A stretch of 64,000 nucleotides of DNA from UBA1765 sp045615885. GTDB taxonomy: Bacteria; Fibrobacterota; Fibrobacteria; Fibrobacterales; Fibrobacteraceae. The position numbers and the translations under genes were made by a program. Shown one piece after another: positions 15,959-25,575 of the stretch; position 1 is the first letter of the stretch, and each line of letters starts with the position of its first letter. Where the stretch lies: NCBI GenBank assembly GCA_045615885.1, contig JAZLFR010000057.1:62001-126000 (forward strand), in the 5' to 3' direction. The notes under the pieces are model-generated. The model was given only the letters and a program-made list of their open reading frames with translations, did no database searches and was not told the origin of the DNA.

Positions 15959-18853
15959 CTACCTCATGATTTTTACGCGAGTGCCGTTTTCTAGCATTCT
16001 GCCATTGAACTTTACGCGCACATAGTACAAACCATTTTTCAAGTTAGCCATAGTTTCGGCCATGGATGTTGCTCCAGCATCTACTCGGCTAGCATAGTTC
16101 GCAACGAGCTTGCCACGAAGATCAAAGAAGGCAACATTTACAATACCGGCTTTGCGGACTACGATCGTCTTATCAACAAAATTCAAATGAATTCCACGAG
16201 CGATTTTCTCATTGTGAACGAAATCGGTTTCTGCACCATCGTCGTCATCGTCTGAGCCTTCTGTTGAAGTTTCCTCAGATTCATCAAGAGAATCGTTAGT
16301 TTCATTTACAATGCTTGAGTCTGCCGCGAGCGCAATGCCCGAAACATCAAACTGCAACTGATCGACATTTGGGCCACCTTCAGTAGAAACGGACTGCAGT
16401 TTAAGAACATTCATTCCCTTTACAAGATCTACCTTGATGGCTACGGAATCCCAAGTAGTCCAATTTGCTGTCGGCGGGAACGTGGCAACGCCATAGCTTG
16501 CATCATTTACAAAGAGTTCCATTTTGCGAATGTCCGTTTTGCCGTGGGCATAGCGTAGCACTAGCGTTACGCTTTCGTGCGCCTCCTTGGAATACAAGTT
16601 CCAAATGCCATAGCTTGTAACAAGGTTGTCAAAGTTGAAATAGCATTCGCCAACAAAGCCTGCATTTGTAGTTTCGCAAACTCCAATACCGTCGGTCGGA
16701 ATACCGGCTTCAACGGAAGACTTGATTTCTACGGAAGCGTTTTCAATTTTAGCTTCGGCAAGAATGGTAATGTTTGCATTGCGCGTTGCAGGTGCCACTT
16801 CGGTGCTGCCGCCCTTCGTGGTAATGGAAATGTCGTAGGAACCTGCCTTTGTCGGCGTTCCCTTGATAACATAGCGGGAGTTTGCCGCATCCTGAGTTGC
16901 AGTCACGCCAGCCGGTAAGCCAGTAATAGTGAGTCCATCGCAATTGGAGTAGCCAAAGGCGTATTCCACAATGGCATCCCCCAGCATGATGGTCTGGAAG
17001 CTAGAACCTGCGCCCTGCTTTTGAATTGCAGGAATCTTCGGACCGACTTCGCCACCGACAAGCATAATGTCTGGAGTCGGAGCCTTGTCGGCACCTGCTC
17101 CAAGCCAAAAGCCAAGATGCGGCGGCTGGTTATAGGCTGTATTCTGCCAACTCATGCCATTGCGGTAGATGGGATCGTGTGCAAGAGTATAAAGGCGGTG
17201 TTTCGTCGGAATGGTCGTTGTATAGACATAGAGTTTGGACGCTCCATCATGAAGAATGATTTCTTCGCGCCAATCGCCAAAGAGGTCTCCGCTAAAGTTT
17301 GGCGTAGCCTTGGTCGAATTGCAGCTATTGCCGGTCAATGTGACCAAGTCTCCAAATTTCTTGGAAGTGTAATTCCACTTGCTGATCTTGTTTCCGTCAA
17401 GAAGTTCATCTTGAAGGTCGCCGTCCCAGTACACACGGAAATTTACGGAGTAGCGGCTGCCAAGAACCTTGCCGGTAGCTGAATAGACATTGCCGTTTGC
17501 AGTACTCCACATTTCATAGCCACGACTTGTGCTATCAACATCGGCAGCAAGGCCACGGCCATTGTCGGCATCGCTGGTTGCGCTCCACAAAATGGCACCA
17601 GTGCGTGCATCGTGCAAATCATAGCCATAAGGTTTGTCTTCATGGACTTCCCAAACTTCAAGGCCTTCGTGATCCGGGTCAAGGTCGCCAAAGTGAATTG
17701 CATCGCCGTGGCCCTTTCCGATACTGTACATAAACTTGCCATTGTGATCAATGGCGCATGCTCCTTCTATGATTTCATCGAAGCCATCGCCATCGACGTC
17801 ACCGGCAGAGAGATTATGGTTACCCTGACCATAACATTCCTTGCCCTTGGTAGCGGCATTGTAATACCAGCGCTGAGAAAGCGTTGTTCCATCCCAATCG
17901 TATGCAGTCACTGCCATGCGGGTGTAGTAACCACGCTGGAACACCATGCTCGGCTTTTGGCCGTCAAGGTAGGCGTTTGTTGCAAGAAAGCGATCTACTC
18001 GATTCCCATAGCTGTCACCCCAGCTGCTCACGGTACCGCGAGCCGGGTTGAAATTTACGGTCGCCATTTCAAGGCCGGTTTCGCCATTGAAAAGAGTCAA
18101 GTATTCATTGCCGCTTAAAACATAGCCATTGGAATTTCGGTAGTCAGTGCCGTGATTGGTTTCGCCGGCAGCGGCACCCTTGCTAATGTACTTTCCGCTG
18201 GCGTCCTTCGTGCCAGGGGCAGTCTTCATGGCTACTTCGGCCTTGCCATCGCTGTCGTAATCGCCAACGAGAATTTGCGTGTAATGCGCACCGGCGCGAA
18301 TGTTTACGCCAAGATCAAGGCGCCAAAGCTTTTTGCCATTGAACTTGTAGGCGTCCACAAAAACATTGCCCGTCTTGCCCTTCTGTGAATTATCCTTGGA
18401 ATTATCCGGATCCCACTTGAGAACAAGTTCGTATTCGCCATCGCCATCCAAATCGCCTACCGCAATATCGTTTGGACTATAGGTGCAGCCACTAGCCGTT
18501 GGGCGATCCAGGTTGATAACCAACTGCTGGGAACCCCAAACGGAAACGGTCTTGTCGGATTCCTTTTCTACGCCATTCACAACCGGCTTGACATAATACT
18601 TGCTAGATGTCGTACCAGATTTATCGACATAGTTGCTTGCAGCCTTGCCGTCGAAGCTTGCAATTTTGGCTCCGTCGCGATACAGATTAAAACCCGTAGA
18701 GTTGCCGTCGGTACCAAGCACGCGCCAGCTCAAATAAACGCCTTCTGCCGTTTTTACAGCAACCAGGCCGCGATCGAGAGCTTCCATTTGGCGAGTCGCG
18801 CTGGCAAGGCCAAATGCACAAAGCAAAGAGGCTGCAAAACAAAATTTTTTCAT
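15959..18853 (-). CDS. Secreted rhamnogalacturonan lyase, family PL11, with CBM and sorting tail
   Basis: 964 aa from ATG 18853 (AAGGGAT 10 nt upstream; signal peptide MKKFCFAASLLCAFGLASA). The PL11 domain (about 22-610) cuts the rhamnogalacturonan-I backbone; it carries RQMEALDRGLVAV, calcium-type motifs VGDLDGDGEYEL, VGDYDSDGKAEV and AGDVDGDGFDEI, and GDWREEI. An Ig-like segment follows (about 615-690), then a CBM6/35-like module (about 700-840, NFDNLVTSYGIWNLYSKE), a Ser/Glu/Asp linker and an 80-residue tail (VVRKAGIVNVAFFDLRGKLV, LKNGLYYVRVKFNGR) resembling type IX secretion sorting domains. It fits a fibre-degrading lifestyle. Confidence 0.93.
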   Translation of the reverse strand: MKKFCFAASLLCAFGLASATRQMEALDRGLVAVKTAEGVYLSWRVLGTDGNSTGFNLYRDGAKIASFDGKAASNYVDKSGTTSSKYYVKPVVNGVEKESDKTVSVWGSQQLVINLDRPTASGCTYSPNDIAVGDLDGDGEYELVLKWDPDNSKDNSQKGKTGNVFVDAYKFNGKKLWRLDLGVNIRAGAHYTQILVGDYDSDGKAEVAMKTAPGTKDASGKYISKGAAAGETNHGTDYRNSNGYVLSGNEYLTLFNGETGLEMATVNFNPARGTVSSWGDSYGNRVDRFLATNAYLDGQKPSMVFQRGYYTRMAVTAYDWDGTTLSQRWYYNAATKGKECYGQGNHNLSAGDVDGDGFDEIIEGACAIDHNGKFMYSIGKGHGDAIHFGDLDPDHEGLEVWEVHEDKPYGYDLHDARTGAILWSATSDADNGRGLAADVDSTSRGYEMWSTANGNVYSATGKVLGSRYSVNFRVYWDGDLQDELLDGNKISKWNYTSKKFGDLVTLTGNSCNSTKATPNFSGDLFGDWREEIILHDGASKLYVYTTTIPTKHRLYTLAHDPIYRNGMSWQNTAYNQPPHLGFWLGAGADKAPTPDIMLVGGEVGPKIPAIQKQGAGSSFQTIMLGDAIVEYAFGYSNCDGLTITGLPAGVTATQDAANSRYVIKGTPTKAGSYDISITTKGGSTEVAPATRNANITILAEAKIENASVEIKSSVEAGIPTDGIGVCETTNAGFVGECYFNFDNLVTSYGIWNLYSKEAHESVTLVLRYAHGKTDIRKMELFVNDASYGVATFPPTANWTTWDSVAIKVDLVKGMNVLKLQSVSTEGGPNVDQLQFDVSGIALAADSSIVNETNDSLDESEETSTEGSDDDDDGAETDFVHNEKIARGIHLNFVDKTIVVRKAGIVNVAFFDLRGKLVANYASRVDAGATSMAETMANLKNGLYYVRVKFNGRMLENGTRVKIMR

Positions 18854-18983
18854 AAATCCAATCCCTTTATAAAAGACAAGAGCAAGTTTCGCTCCCATTC
18901 TTTTTTCCTAAACTATAAATTAGATTGAATTTTCAAAAAAAGGTAGAGGTAAAATATTTAACCGTAGTCTTTAGACAACGCCC

Positions 18984-21038
18984 TTAATTCCTAAACGACC
19001 AGACTATACCATACAGGAACCGAAGCCCCTCCGGAGTGTAGCCGCCCGCCGGCATGTATTGAGAATGGTTCAGATTTTCAATTCTCGTATACAAATCGAA
19101 GTTCAAGATATTCATGCGAGCTTCAAAGTCTAGCGCCAGATATTTGTTCAAGCGCACAATGGCAAGGTGCGAATCATCATCTTCAAAAATATCTTCGTGC
19201 CAACCTTCCGAATAAATTCTGGATTCTTCAACAAAGCGCATCAAGGAATCCTGAACAAATACGCAATCGTAGCGGTTGCCAAACCACTGGTAATCAAAGC
19301 GAACCTGCACGCCTAAACGATTTTGCACAAAGCGGTCCGACCAGACAATCGAGCCCTTGTAATACAAATTCGGGGTGTCCAGAATCCTAATTTTAGCCCC
19401 GCTATTCAAGGTTCGCTCTATATTTTGCCCGCGCTCCCCATAAAACGACCAATTGCCAAGCGAAAAGCCCAGGCGAGCGACCCAGTCGTATGACGAAATT
19501 TCTTTCAAGTTTACAAGTTTAAAGGCTTCTTCAGGATCATCTAGGCCGCTATTAGCCACCCAGCGCTGCTTGATAGCACCATCGATTACCTCTCGGCTCA
19601 TACCCAAGCCATAAAATACGCCTCCACCGCGCCACTGCAATTCTGCAGAGCCACGCGTATGGGATTCCGGCTTCAAATCCCTATTCGGGTACACATGGCG
19701 GCCACGGTCGATCAGGCGAAGTTCTTCTGCTTCAGGGAAGCGGGTGTCATGCCTAAAGTTACCGAGCAGGCGCAAATGGAACGGCAAGTCTATATTCAAT
19801 TCAGCCGCATAAGTCGGCTCCAAGTCAACAGAGTCAATGGTAGAACTGTTGCGCTGGTAGCCATACAGCATGCGGAAAGCAACCGGTCCAAATTTATCGC
19901 CAAGTTCCATGTAGCCAACTTCCCTATCTTGCTCATATTTGGAATCAAGTTCCAAAAATTCATATTCAAAATAGAGGGATGGGTTCAAGATTGTAGCGTA
20001 TTTTGCAAACACCGTTCCGGAATAAGTTTCATATTTTTTTGACGCTTCGTCAGTATGCCAGACCGTATCTTGTCGGGTACTATCCAAAATTTCGCCAAGG
20101 ATGTTTGTGTATTCTACTACAGTATCCTTTATCTTGTCAATCATCTTCGGCAGGCTATCGTACGACATTTCGTAAGAGCCCATTGCAATGGAAGTGCCAA
20201 AAGTCAAGTTCTTGATGGGGTGCAACGCAAGCTTTGCCTCGTAACTCTGCCCATCCACTTCTGTTTTATAAAGGCCCTGCGGGTAATAATAGAGCGAATA
20301 GTCGGCAGTATCCTGCACGGCCAAATAGCGCGGAGCATCGTAATGTTCAAAGAAAATGAAATTTGCACGGAGCATCAATTCGCCGGCACCGAACAGCCAT
20401 GTGACCGTCGGGCGAATGTGCATGGAATTCATGGAAATATTGCGGCCGCCAAAAGGCACCTGCGACGAATCTCGGCCAAGAGCAAAATACGGCTGGTGCG
20501 CCACTGCACTGTAAACATAGTCGCCCGATTCCTTGTTGCTGTGGCTAGAAAGCCCTAGATCCAGGCGCAAAGAATCCACAAGCTGGCGGCGAAAATCGAG
20601 GCGGAACGCATTGCCGTCGAACGTGCCGCGTTCCCATGCGATTTCGGTAACCGGTGTGTCGAGCGGCACTAGCGTCTCGTCTTCACGCAAAATGCCGTTT
20701 TCACCGTTCAAGCCCGGGTGAAATTCATCGTAGCTCAGGCGTGTTGTAAAAATGCCTGCGTTCTTTGCCGGGAAGCGGCGCTCCGGCGAAGAAATTCCAA
20801 CGCTAATGCGGTCAAGCGCTGGCTCGCCGAGCATGGACGTGCCAAGCAGCCATTCTGACTTTTGCCCAGATACATCGTAGGTACGCTGCATCAACCCTGG
20901 AATGAAAAATGCATAGCGGGCAGCATCGGTTTCGCGCGGAGTAACCTTTGGGGCATCGTTTTCAAAGCGTGCGCCAGCAAAGGCGAACACCGCCCCGAAA
21001 ATGGCAAACACAACTATCAAAAAACTAAAACGACGCAT
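18984..21038 (-). CDS. Outer-membrane beta-barrel protein, TonB-receptor-like without plug
   Basis: 684 aa with an N-terminal signal peptide (MRRFSFLIVVFAIFGAVFAFA). The body is a long series of amphipathic, aromatic-rich strands, and the last residue region (GIVWSFRN) resembles a barrel-closing strand. RHVYPNRDLKPESHTRGSAEL recalls the NPDLKPE element of TonB-dependent receptors. I see neither a TonB box nor a plug domain in the N-terminal 150 residues, so it may be a plugless barrel or a specialised porin. No SusD-like partner or TonB gene is adjacent. It is co-directional with dut upstream (21-nt gap), the PL11 gene lies 130 nt downstream on the same strand. Confidence 0.65.
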   Translation of the reverse strand: MRRFSFLIVVFAIFGAVFAFAGARFENDAPKVTPRETDAARYAFFIPGLMQRTYDVSGQKSEWLLGTSMLGEPALDRISVGISSPERRFPAKNAGIFTTRLSYDEFHPGLNGENGILREDETLVPLDTPVTEIAWERGTFDGNAFRLDFRRQLVDSLRLDLGLSSHSNKESGDYVYSAVAHQPYFALGRDSSQVPFGGRNISMNSMHIRPTVTWLFGAGELMLRANFIFFEHYDAPRYLAVQDTADYSLYYYPQGLYKTEVDGQSYEAKLALHPIKNLTFGTSIAMGSYEMSYDSLPKMIDKIKDTVVEYTNILGEILDSTRQDTVWHTDEASKKYETYSGTVFAKYATILNPSLYFEYEFLELDSKYEQDREVGYMELGDKFGPVAFRMLYGYQRNSSTIDSVDLEPTYAAELNIDLPFHLRLLGNFRHDTRFPEAEELRLIDRGRHVYPNRDLKPESHTRGSAELQWRGGGVFYGLGMSREVIDGAIKQRWVANSGLDDPEEAFKLVNLKEISSYDWVARLGFSLGNWSFYGERGQNIERTLNSGAKIRILDTPNLYYKGSIVWSDRFVQNRLGVQVRFDYQWFGNRYDCVFVQDSLMRFVEESRIYSEGWHEDIFEDDDSHLAIVRLNKYLALDFEARMNILNFDLYTRIENLNHSQYMPAGGYTPEGLRFLYGIVWSFRN

Positions 21039-21059
21039 TGCAAACGAAATTTAGTAATT

Positions 21060-21497
21060 CTACTTCATGCCCGTGCTACCAAAGCCGCCACGGTCAGCGC
21101 CACTCAAGGTTCCTTCGACAAAGTTGAGTTCCGGCTGCTTTTGCATAATGCGGAACTGAGCAATGCGGCTCCCCTTTTCAATCACAACATCTTCCGTTGC
21201 ATACACAGGCATACGCCACCAATCGTTCGGGCCGCAGTAGGAATTGTCAACAACGCCGACTGAATTTGGCTGCAGAATTTTCCAGTTCTTGAACGTGGAA
21301 CTGCGCGGAGCAATGTGAGCCTCGTAACCTTCCGGGAGTTTCATGGCAACGCCCAGGTGAATTAGCCTGAATTCGCCTTTTTTCAAGGTCACTGTTTCTG
21401 CAGTGCGCAAGTCGATCCAGTCAGACTTTCCAAAGCCGCCAATGGCTTCAAGGCGCGGGATGCTTTCATCGAGATATTGAATCGTAATCGTTTCCAT
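21060..21497 (-). CDS. dut: dUTP diphosphatase
   Basis: 145 aa, the usual trimeric-dUTPase size. It hydrolyses dUTP to dUMP and PPi. Five conserved motifs in order: SDWIDL (25), APRSSTF (63), GVVDNSYCGPN (80), RIAQFRI (111) and the C-terminal GADRGGFGSTG flap. The variant SDWIDL replaces the more common AGxDL. Preceded by the purL terminator, so it has its own promoter. Confidence 0.95.
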   Translation of the reverse strand: METITIQYLDESIPRLEAIGGFGKSDWIDLRTAETVTLKKGEFRLIHLGVAMKLPEGYEAHIAPRSSTFKNWKILQPNSVGVVDNSYCGPNDWWRMPVYATEDVVIEKGSRIAQFRIMQKQPELNFVEGTLSGADRGGFGSTGMK

Positions 21498-21567
21498 AAA
21501 AAATCCTTATTCAGTTGCAAATTTAAAAAGTTAGCTTCAGCCATGTGCGAAGCATCGCCTTCGGCAT

Positions 21568-21610
21568 AAAAAAAATCCGCCCCTGCAAAAACAGGAAGCG
21601 GATTTTTTTA
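21568..21610 (-). terminator. Intrinsic terminator of purL
   Basis: AAAAATCCGC and GCGGATTTTT pair perfectly, with an inner CCTG/CAGG stem; T-runs flank both sides. It starts 11 nt beyond the purL stop on the minus strand. Confidence 0.85.
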
Positions 21611-21620
21611 GAGAAACCTC

Positions 21621-24600
21621 TTACCCTACAAAGATACGGCCGTTGCGGAACAGCTGCATCCATGGGCCATCTTCGCCCCATTCTGCCGGGTGCCAAGAAT
21701 ACTGGCAGGTACGGAACACGCGTTCCGGATGCGGCATCATGATGAGTGCGCGGCCATCTTCGCTTGTAAGGCCAGTGATGCCGAACGGAGAACCATTCGG
21801 GTTGAGCGGGTAGCGTTCTGTGTAGTCATGGTGACCGTCAACGTAGCGCAATGAAACAAGGCCTGTGTTCAGGCAGTTTTCTGCAGCGGTACGGTCAGCA
21901 AATTCTGCACGACCTTCGCCATGTGCAACAGCAATCGGGAGAACAGAGCCAGCCATGCCCTTGAGAAGCACAGACGGAGTTTCTTCGACCTTGAGGCTTG
22001 CAAAACGAGCTTCGAAGCGTTCAGAAACGTTCTGCACAAAGCGCGGCCAATGCTTAGCGCCTGGGATCAAATCCTTGAGGTTGCTTACCATCTGGCAGCC
22101 GTTGCAAACGCCGAGTGTGAATGTATTCTTGCGGTTGAAGAATTCTTCGAATTCTGCGCGAGCCTTCTTGTTAAAGAGAATGCTCTTTGCCCAGCCTTCG
22201 CCAGCGCCAAGAACGTCACCGTAGCTAAAGCCACCGCAAGCAACGAGGCCCTGGAAGTCCTTGAGGCTTACGCGGCCGCTCAAAACGTCGGTCATGTGAA
22301 CGTCGATGGATTCAAAGCCGGCCTTGTCAAATGCTGCAGCCATTTCCACTTCACCGTTAACGCCCTGTTCACGGAGAATCGCCATTTTCGGGCGGCTAGC
22401 AAAGTCCTTAACGACCTTTGCACTTGCAGCAACGTCGAAGGTAACCTTCGGGCTAACACCCGGATCGTCCTGTTCAAGCTTAAGCTTGTATTCGCTTTCT
22501 GCACAATCCGGATTGTCGCGGAGAGCAGCAATGCGGCGAGTTGTATCGGACCAGATTGCACGAATGTCGCTAAGGTTTTCACAGTAGTCGCCAATAACGA
22601 GGCTGTACTGTTCATTGAGTGTACCGATTTCTGCAACGAGTTCGCCGAGGCCAGCTTCCGCAAATGCAGCCTTGACAGCAGCAACGTCTGAACCAGCAAC
22701 CTGGAGAACAGCGCCGAGTTCTTCGTTAAAGAGAACGTCGAGTTCTGCACCCTTGAGGCTAGAAAGATCGAGAGTTACACCGACGTGGCCAGCGAATGCC
22801 ATTTCTGCAACGGTCGTATAGAGACCGCCATCGCTCTTGTCATGGTAAGCCATGATCTTGCCTGCGGCATTCAACTTCTGGATTGTTTCGAAGAATGCGC
22901 GGAGTTCCTTTGCGCTTTCTACATCTGGAGCGGCATCGCCCATGTTGCAGTAAACCTGGGCAGCAATGGATGCGCCCATGCGGTTCTTGCCATGGCCAAG
23001 GTCAACAAGCAAGAGCTTGGAATCCTTCTTCTGCAAAAGCTGCGGGGTAAGAGTCTTGCGAACATCGCCGCAAGGAGCAAATGCACTGATTACAAGGGAA
23101 ATCGGAGCGGTAACGCTGTGTTCGCCCTGAGCGTCGCTCCAAACGGAACGCATACTCATGGAGTCCTTGCCGACCGGAATCGTAATGCCAAGTTCCGGGC
23201 AAAGTTCCATACCGATTGCCTTGACAGCTGCATAAAGGTCAGCACCGTCGCCAGCATAGTTCGGAGTTGCCATCCAGTTTGCAGAAAGGTTTACACGACC
23301 CATGTCTGGAACGTAAGCCGCTGCAAGGTTTGTAAGGGATTCAGCAACAGCCATGCGGGAGCTTGCAGCCGGGTTAAGAATTGCAATCGGGGCGCGTTCA
23401 CCCATAGACATTGCTTCACCTTCGAAAGTATCGAGGGTAGAACTTGTCACGGCGCAGTCAGCAACAGGGACCTGCCACGGGCCAACCATCTGGTCACGGC
23501 AAATCATACCGGTAACGCTACGGTCACCAATGGAAATAAGGAATGTCTTATCTGCAACGGACGGGTTTGCAAGAACGCGGTGAGCAACTTCCTTGATGCC
23601 TTCGCCAGCAGGAATTGTTGCAGAGTTCACCGGACGCTTGATGGACTTTTCGTTACGGATCATGCGAGGCGGCTTGCCAAGCAAAACGTCAAGCGGCATG
23701 TCGATAGGCTTGTTATCGAAATGGCTATCGGTAAGGGTCAAATGATTTTCCGGGATAGCTTCACCAATCACTGCATACGGGCAACGTTCACGCTTACAGA
23801 TAGCGTCGAACACGTCGAGCTTGTTACCAGCAACAGCGATAACATAACGTTCCTGGGATTCGTTACTCCAGATTTCCATCGGGCTCATGCCCGGTTCATC
23901 GTTAGGAACATTGCGGAGTTCAAACTTACCGCCAAGGCCACCGTCATGAACAAGTTCCGGGAATGCGTTGGAAAGTCCACCGGCGCCAACGTCGTGGATA
24001 AAGCTAATCGGGTTTTCGTCGTCCATCGCCCAGCAACGGTCGATAACTTCCTGGCAGCGGCGTTCCATTTCTGGGTTGCCACGCTGCACAGAAGCAAAGT
24101 CAAGGGATTCAGAACCGGCACCGTTGTTCACGGAACTTGCTGCACCGCCACCAAGGCCGATAAGCATTGCAGGACCGCCAAGAACAACAAGGTGGTCACC
24201 CGGGTCTATGTGGCCCTTTTCAATGTGGTCTTCCTTGATGTTGCCAAGGCCACCGGCAAGCATAATCGGCTTGTGGTAACCTCGGACTTCCTTGCCCGAT
24301 TCCGTATTGGCGGCATCTACTTCCTGTTCAAAAGTACGGAAGTAACCGAGAATATTTGGACGACCAAATTCGTTGTTAAATGCAGCGCCACCAAGCGGAC
24401 CGTCGATCATGATTTCGAGCGGGCTAGAAATACGGGCCGGCTTGCCAAAGTCCTTTTCCCAAGGCTGGACTGCGCCAGGGATCTTGAGGTTAGAAACGCT
24501 AAAGCCAGTGAGACCTGCCTTTGGCTTAGAACCCTTACCAGTTGCACCTTCGTCGCGGATTTCACCACCGGAGCCAGTAGCAGCACCCGGGAACGGAGAA

Positions 24601-25505
24601 ATTGCAGTCGGATGGTTATGGGTTTCAACCTTCATCAAGGTGTGGACCGGTTCGTTATGCCAATCGTACTTGTTCGTGCGCGGGTCAGCATAGTAACGGC
24701 CAGCGGTTGCACCCTTCATCACGGCAGCGTTATCCTTGTAAGCGCTGAAGATGTTCGTGTGGTGCATTTCGTAAGTATTCTTGATCATCTGGAACAAGGA
24801 CTTTTCCTGCTTTTCGCCATCGATAGTCCATTCTGCGCCAAACACCTTGTGGCGGCAGTGTTCAGAGTTTGCCTGGGCGAACATGTAAAGCTCAACATCG
24901 CTCGGGTTGCGGTTGAGAGCGGTAAAGTTCTTGACCAGGTAATCGATTTCATCTGGAGCAAGGGCAAGGCCCATTTCCTTGTCGGCCTTCACGAGTGCTT
25001 CGCGGCCTTCGGTAAGAACCGGCACGACGTTCATCGGCTTTGGTGTTTCCTTGTTAAAGAGAACGCCCAAGTCGTCGAGGGAACGGAAAACGCCTTCGGT
25101 CATGCGGTCGTGAATCTTTGCAGAAACGACCTTTGCAAATTCTTCAGTTTCCGGAGCTTCGAATTCTACGTAGTAGGCAATGGCACGTTCCAGACGGCGA
25201 ACCTTGCTAACACCGCAAATGTGAGCGATATCTGTTGCCTTGGAACTCCACGGGCTAATTGTACCTGGGCGCGGGCAAACCACGAACAGGGAACCAACCT
25301 GGGCCTTTGCTTCGCGCTTCGGGCCATATTCCAGAACCTTGGAAAGCACTGCGCTTTCTTCGTCTGCAAGCGGCGATTCCAAATCGACCACGTGCATGAA
25401 ATCTGCAGAAACAGATTTAACAGGAAGGTTTGCGGCACGGAAATCGGCAAGCAACTTTTGCAAGCGGGATTCCGACAAAGCTGGAGAACCACGTAAAATG
25501 ATCAT
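21621..25505 (-). CDS. purL: Phosphoribosylformylglycinamidine synthase, single-chain
   Basis: 1294 aa, matching the large single-chain FGAM synthase (about 1295 aa in E. coli). It converts FGAR, Gln and ATP to FGAM in purine synthesis. The N-terminal PurS-like region is followed by the FGAM synthase core (AQANSEHCRHKVFGAEW, HNHPTAISPFPGAATGSGGE, GGGAASS, KDSMSM) and a C-terminal class I glutamine amidotransferase with GVCNGCQMVSNL (nucleophilic Cys) and MPHPERVFR. Transcribed alone, with a terminator right behind it. Confidence 0.97.
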   Translation of the reverse strand: MIILRGSPALSESRLQKLLADFRAANLPVKSVSADFMHVVDLESPLADEESAVLSKVLEYGPKREAKAQVGSLFVVCPRPGTISPWSSKATDIAHICGVSKVRRLERAIAYYVEFEAPETEEFAKVVSAKIHDRMTEGVFRSLDDLGVLFNKETPKPMNVVPVLTEGREALVKADKEMGLALAPDEIDYLVKNFTALNRNPSDVELYMFAQANSEHCRHKVFGAEWTIDGEKQEKSLFQMIKNTYEMHHTNIFSAYKDNAAVMKGATAGRYYADPRTNKYDWHNEPVHTLMKVETHNHPTAISPFPGAATGSGGEIRDEGATGKGSKPKAGLTGFSVSNLKIPGAVQPWEKDFGKPARISSPLEIMIDGPLGGAAFNNEFGRPNILGYFRTFEQEVDAANTESGKEVRGYHKPIMLAGGLGNIKEDHIEKGHIDPGDHLVVLGGPAMLIGLGGGAASSVNNGAGSESLDFASVQRGNPEMERRCQEVIDRCWAMDDENPISFIHDVGAGGLSNAFPELVHDGGLGGKFELRNVPNDEPGMSPMEIWSNESQERYVIAVAGNKLDVFDAICKRERCPYAVIGEAIPENHLTLTDSHFDNKPIDMPLDVLLGKPPRMIRNEKSIKRPVNSATIPAGEGIKEVAHRVLANPSVADKTFLISIGDRSVTGMICRDQMVGPWQVPVADCAVTSSTLDTFEGEAMSMGERAPIAILNPAASSRMAVAESLTNLAAAYVPDMGRVNLSANWMATPNYAGDGADLYAAVKAIGMELCPELGITIPVGKDSMSMRSVWSDAQGEHSVTAPISLVISAFAPCGDVRKTLTPQLLQKKDSKLLLVDLGHGKNRMGASIAAQVYCNMGDAAPDVESAKELRAFFETIQKLNAAGKIMAYHDKSDGGLYTTVAEMAFAGHVGVTLDLSSLKGAELDVLFNEELGAVLQVAGSDVAAVKAAFAEAGLGELVAEIGTLNEQYSLVIGDYCENLSDIRAIWSDTTRRIAALRDNPDCAESEYKLKLEQDDPGVSPKVTFDVAASAKVVKDFASRPKMAILREQGVNGEVEMAAAFDKAGFESIDVHMTDVLSGRVSLKDFQGLVACGGFSYGDVLGAGEGWAKSILFNKKARAEFEEFFNRKNTFTLGVCNGCQMVSNLKDLIPGAKHWPRFVQNVSERFEARFASLKVEETPSVLLKGMAGSVLPIAVAHGEGRAEFADRTAAENCLNTGLVSLRYVDGHHDYTERYPLNPNGSPFGITGLTSEDGRALIMMPHPERVFRTCQYSWHPAEWGEDGPWMQLFRNGRIFVG

Positions 25506-25575
25506 AAAATTTGCCTTGGTAAAGTTTGTTAACGGCTCAAATTTAGAAATTCAAGTTAAAAACAGACTAAAAATG

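Noticed and set aside
22785..25496. Long plus-strand open frame opposite purL
   Set aside because: It mirrors the purL coding frame; its translation is low-complexity in C/H/V and shows no domain, while purL is unambiguous.
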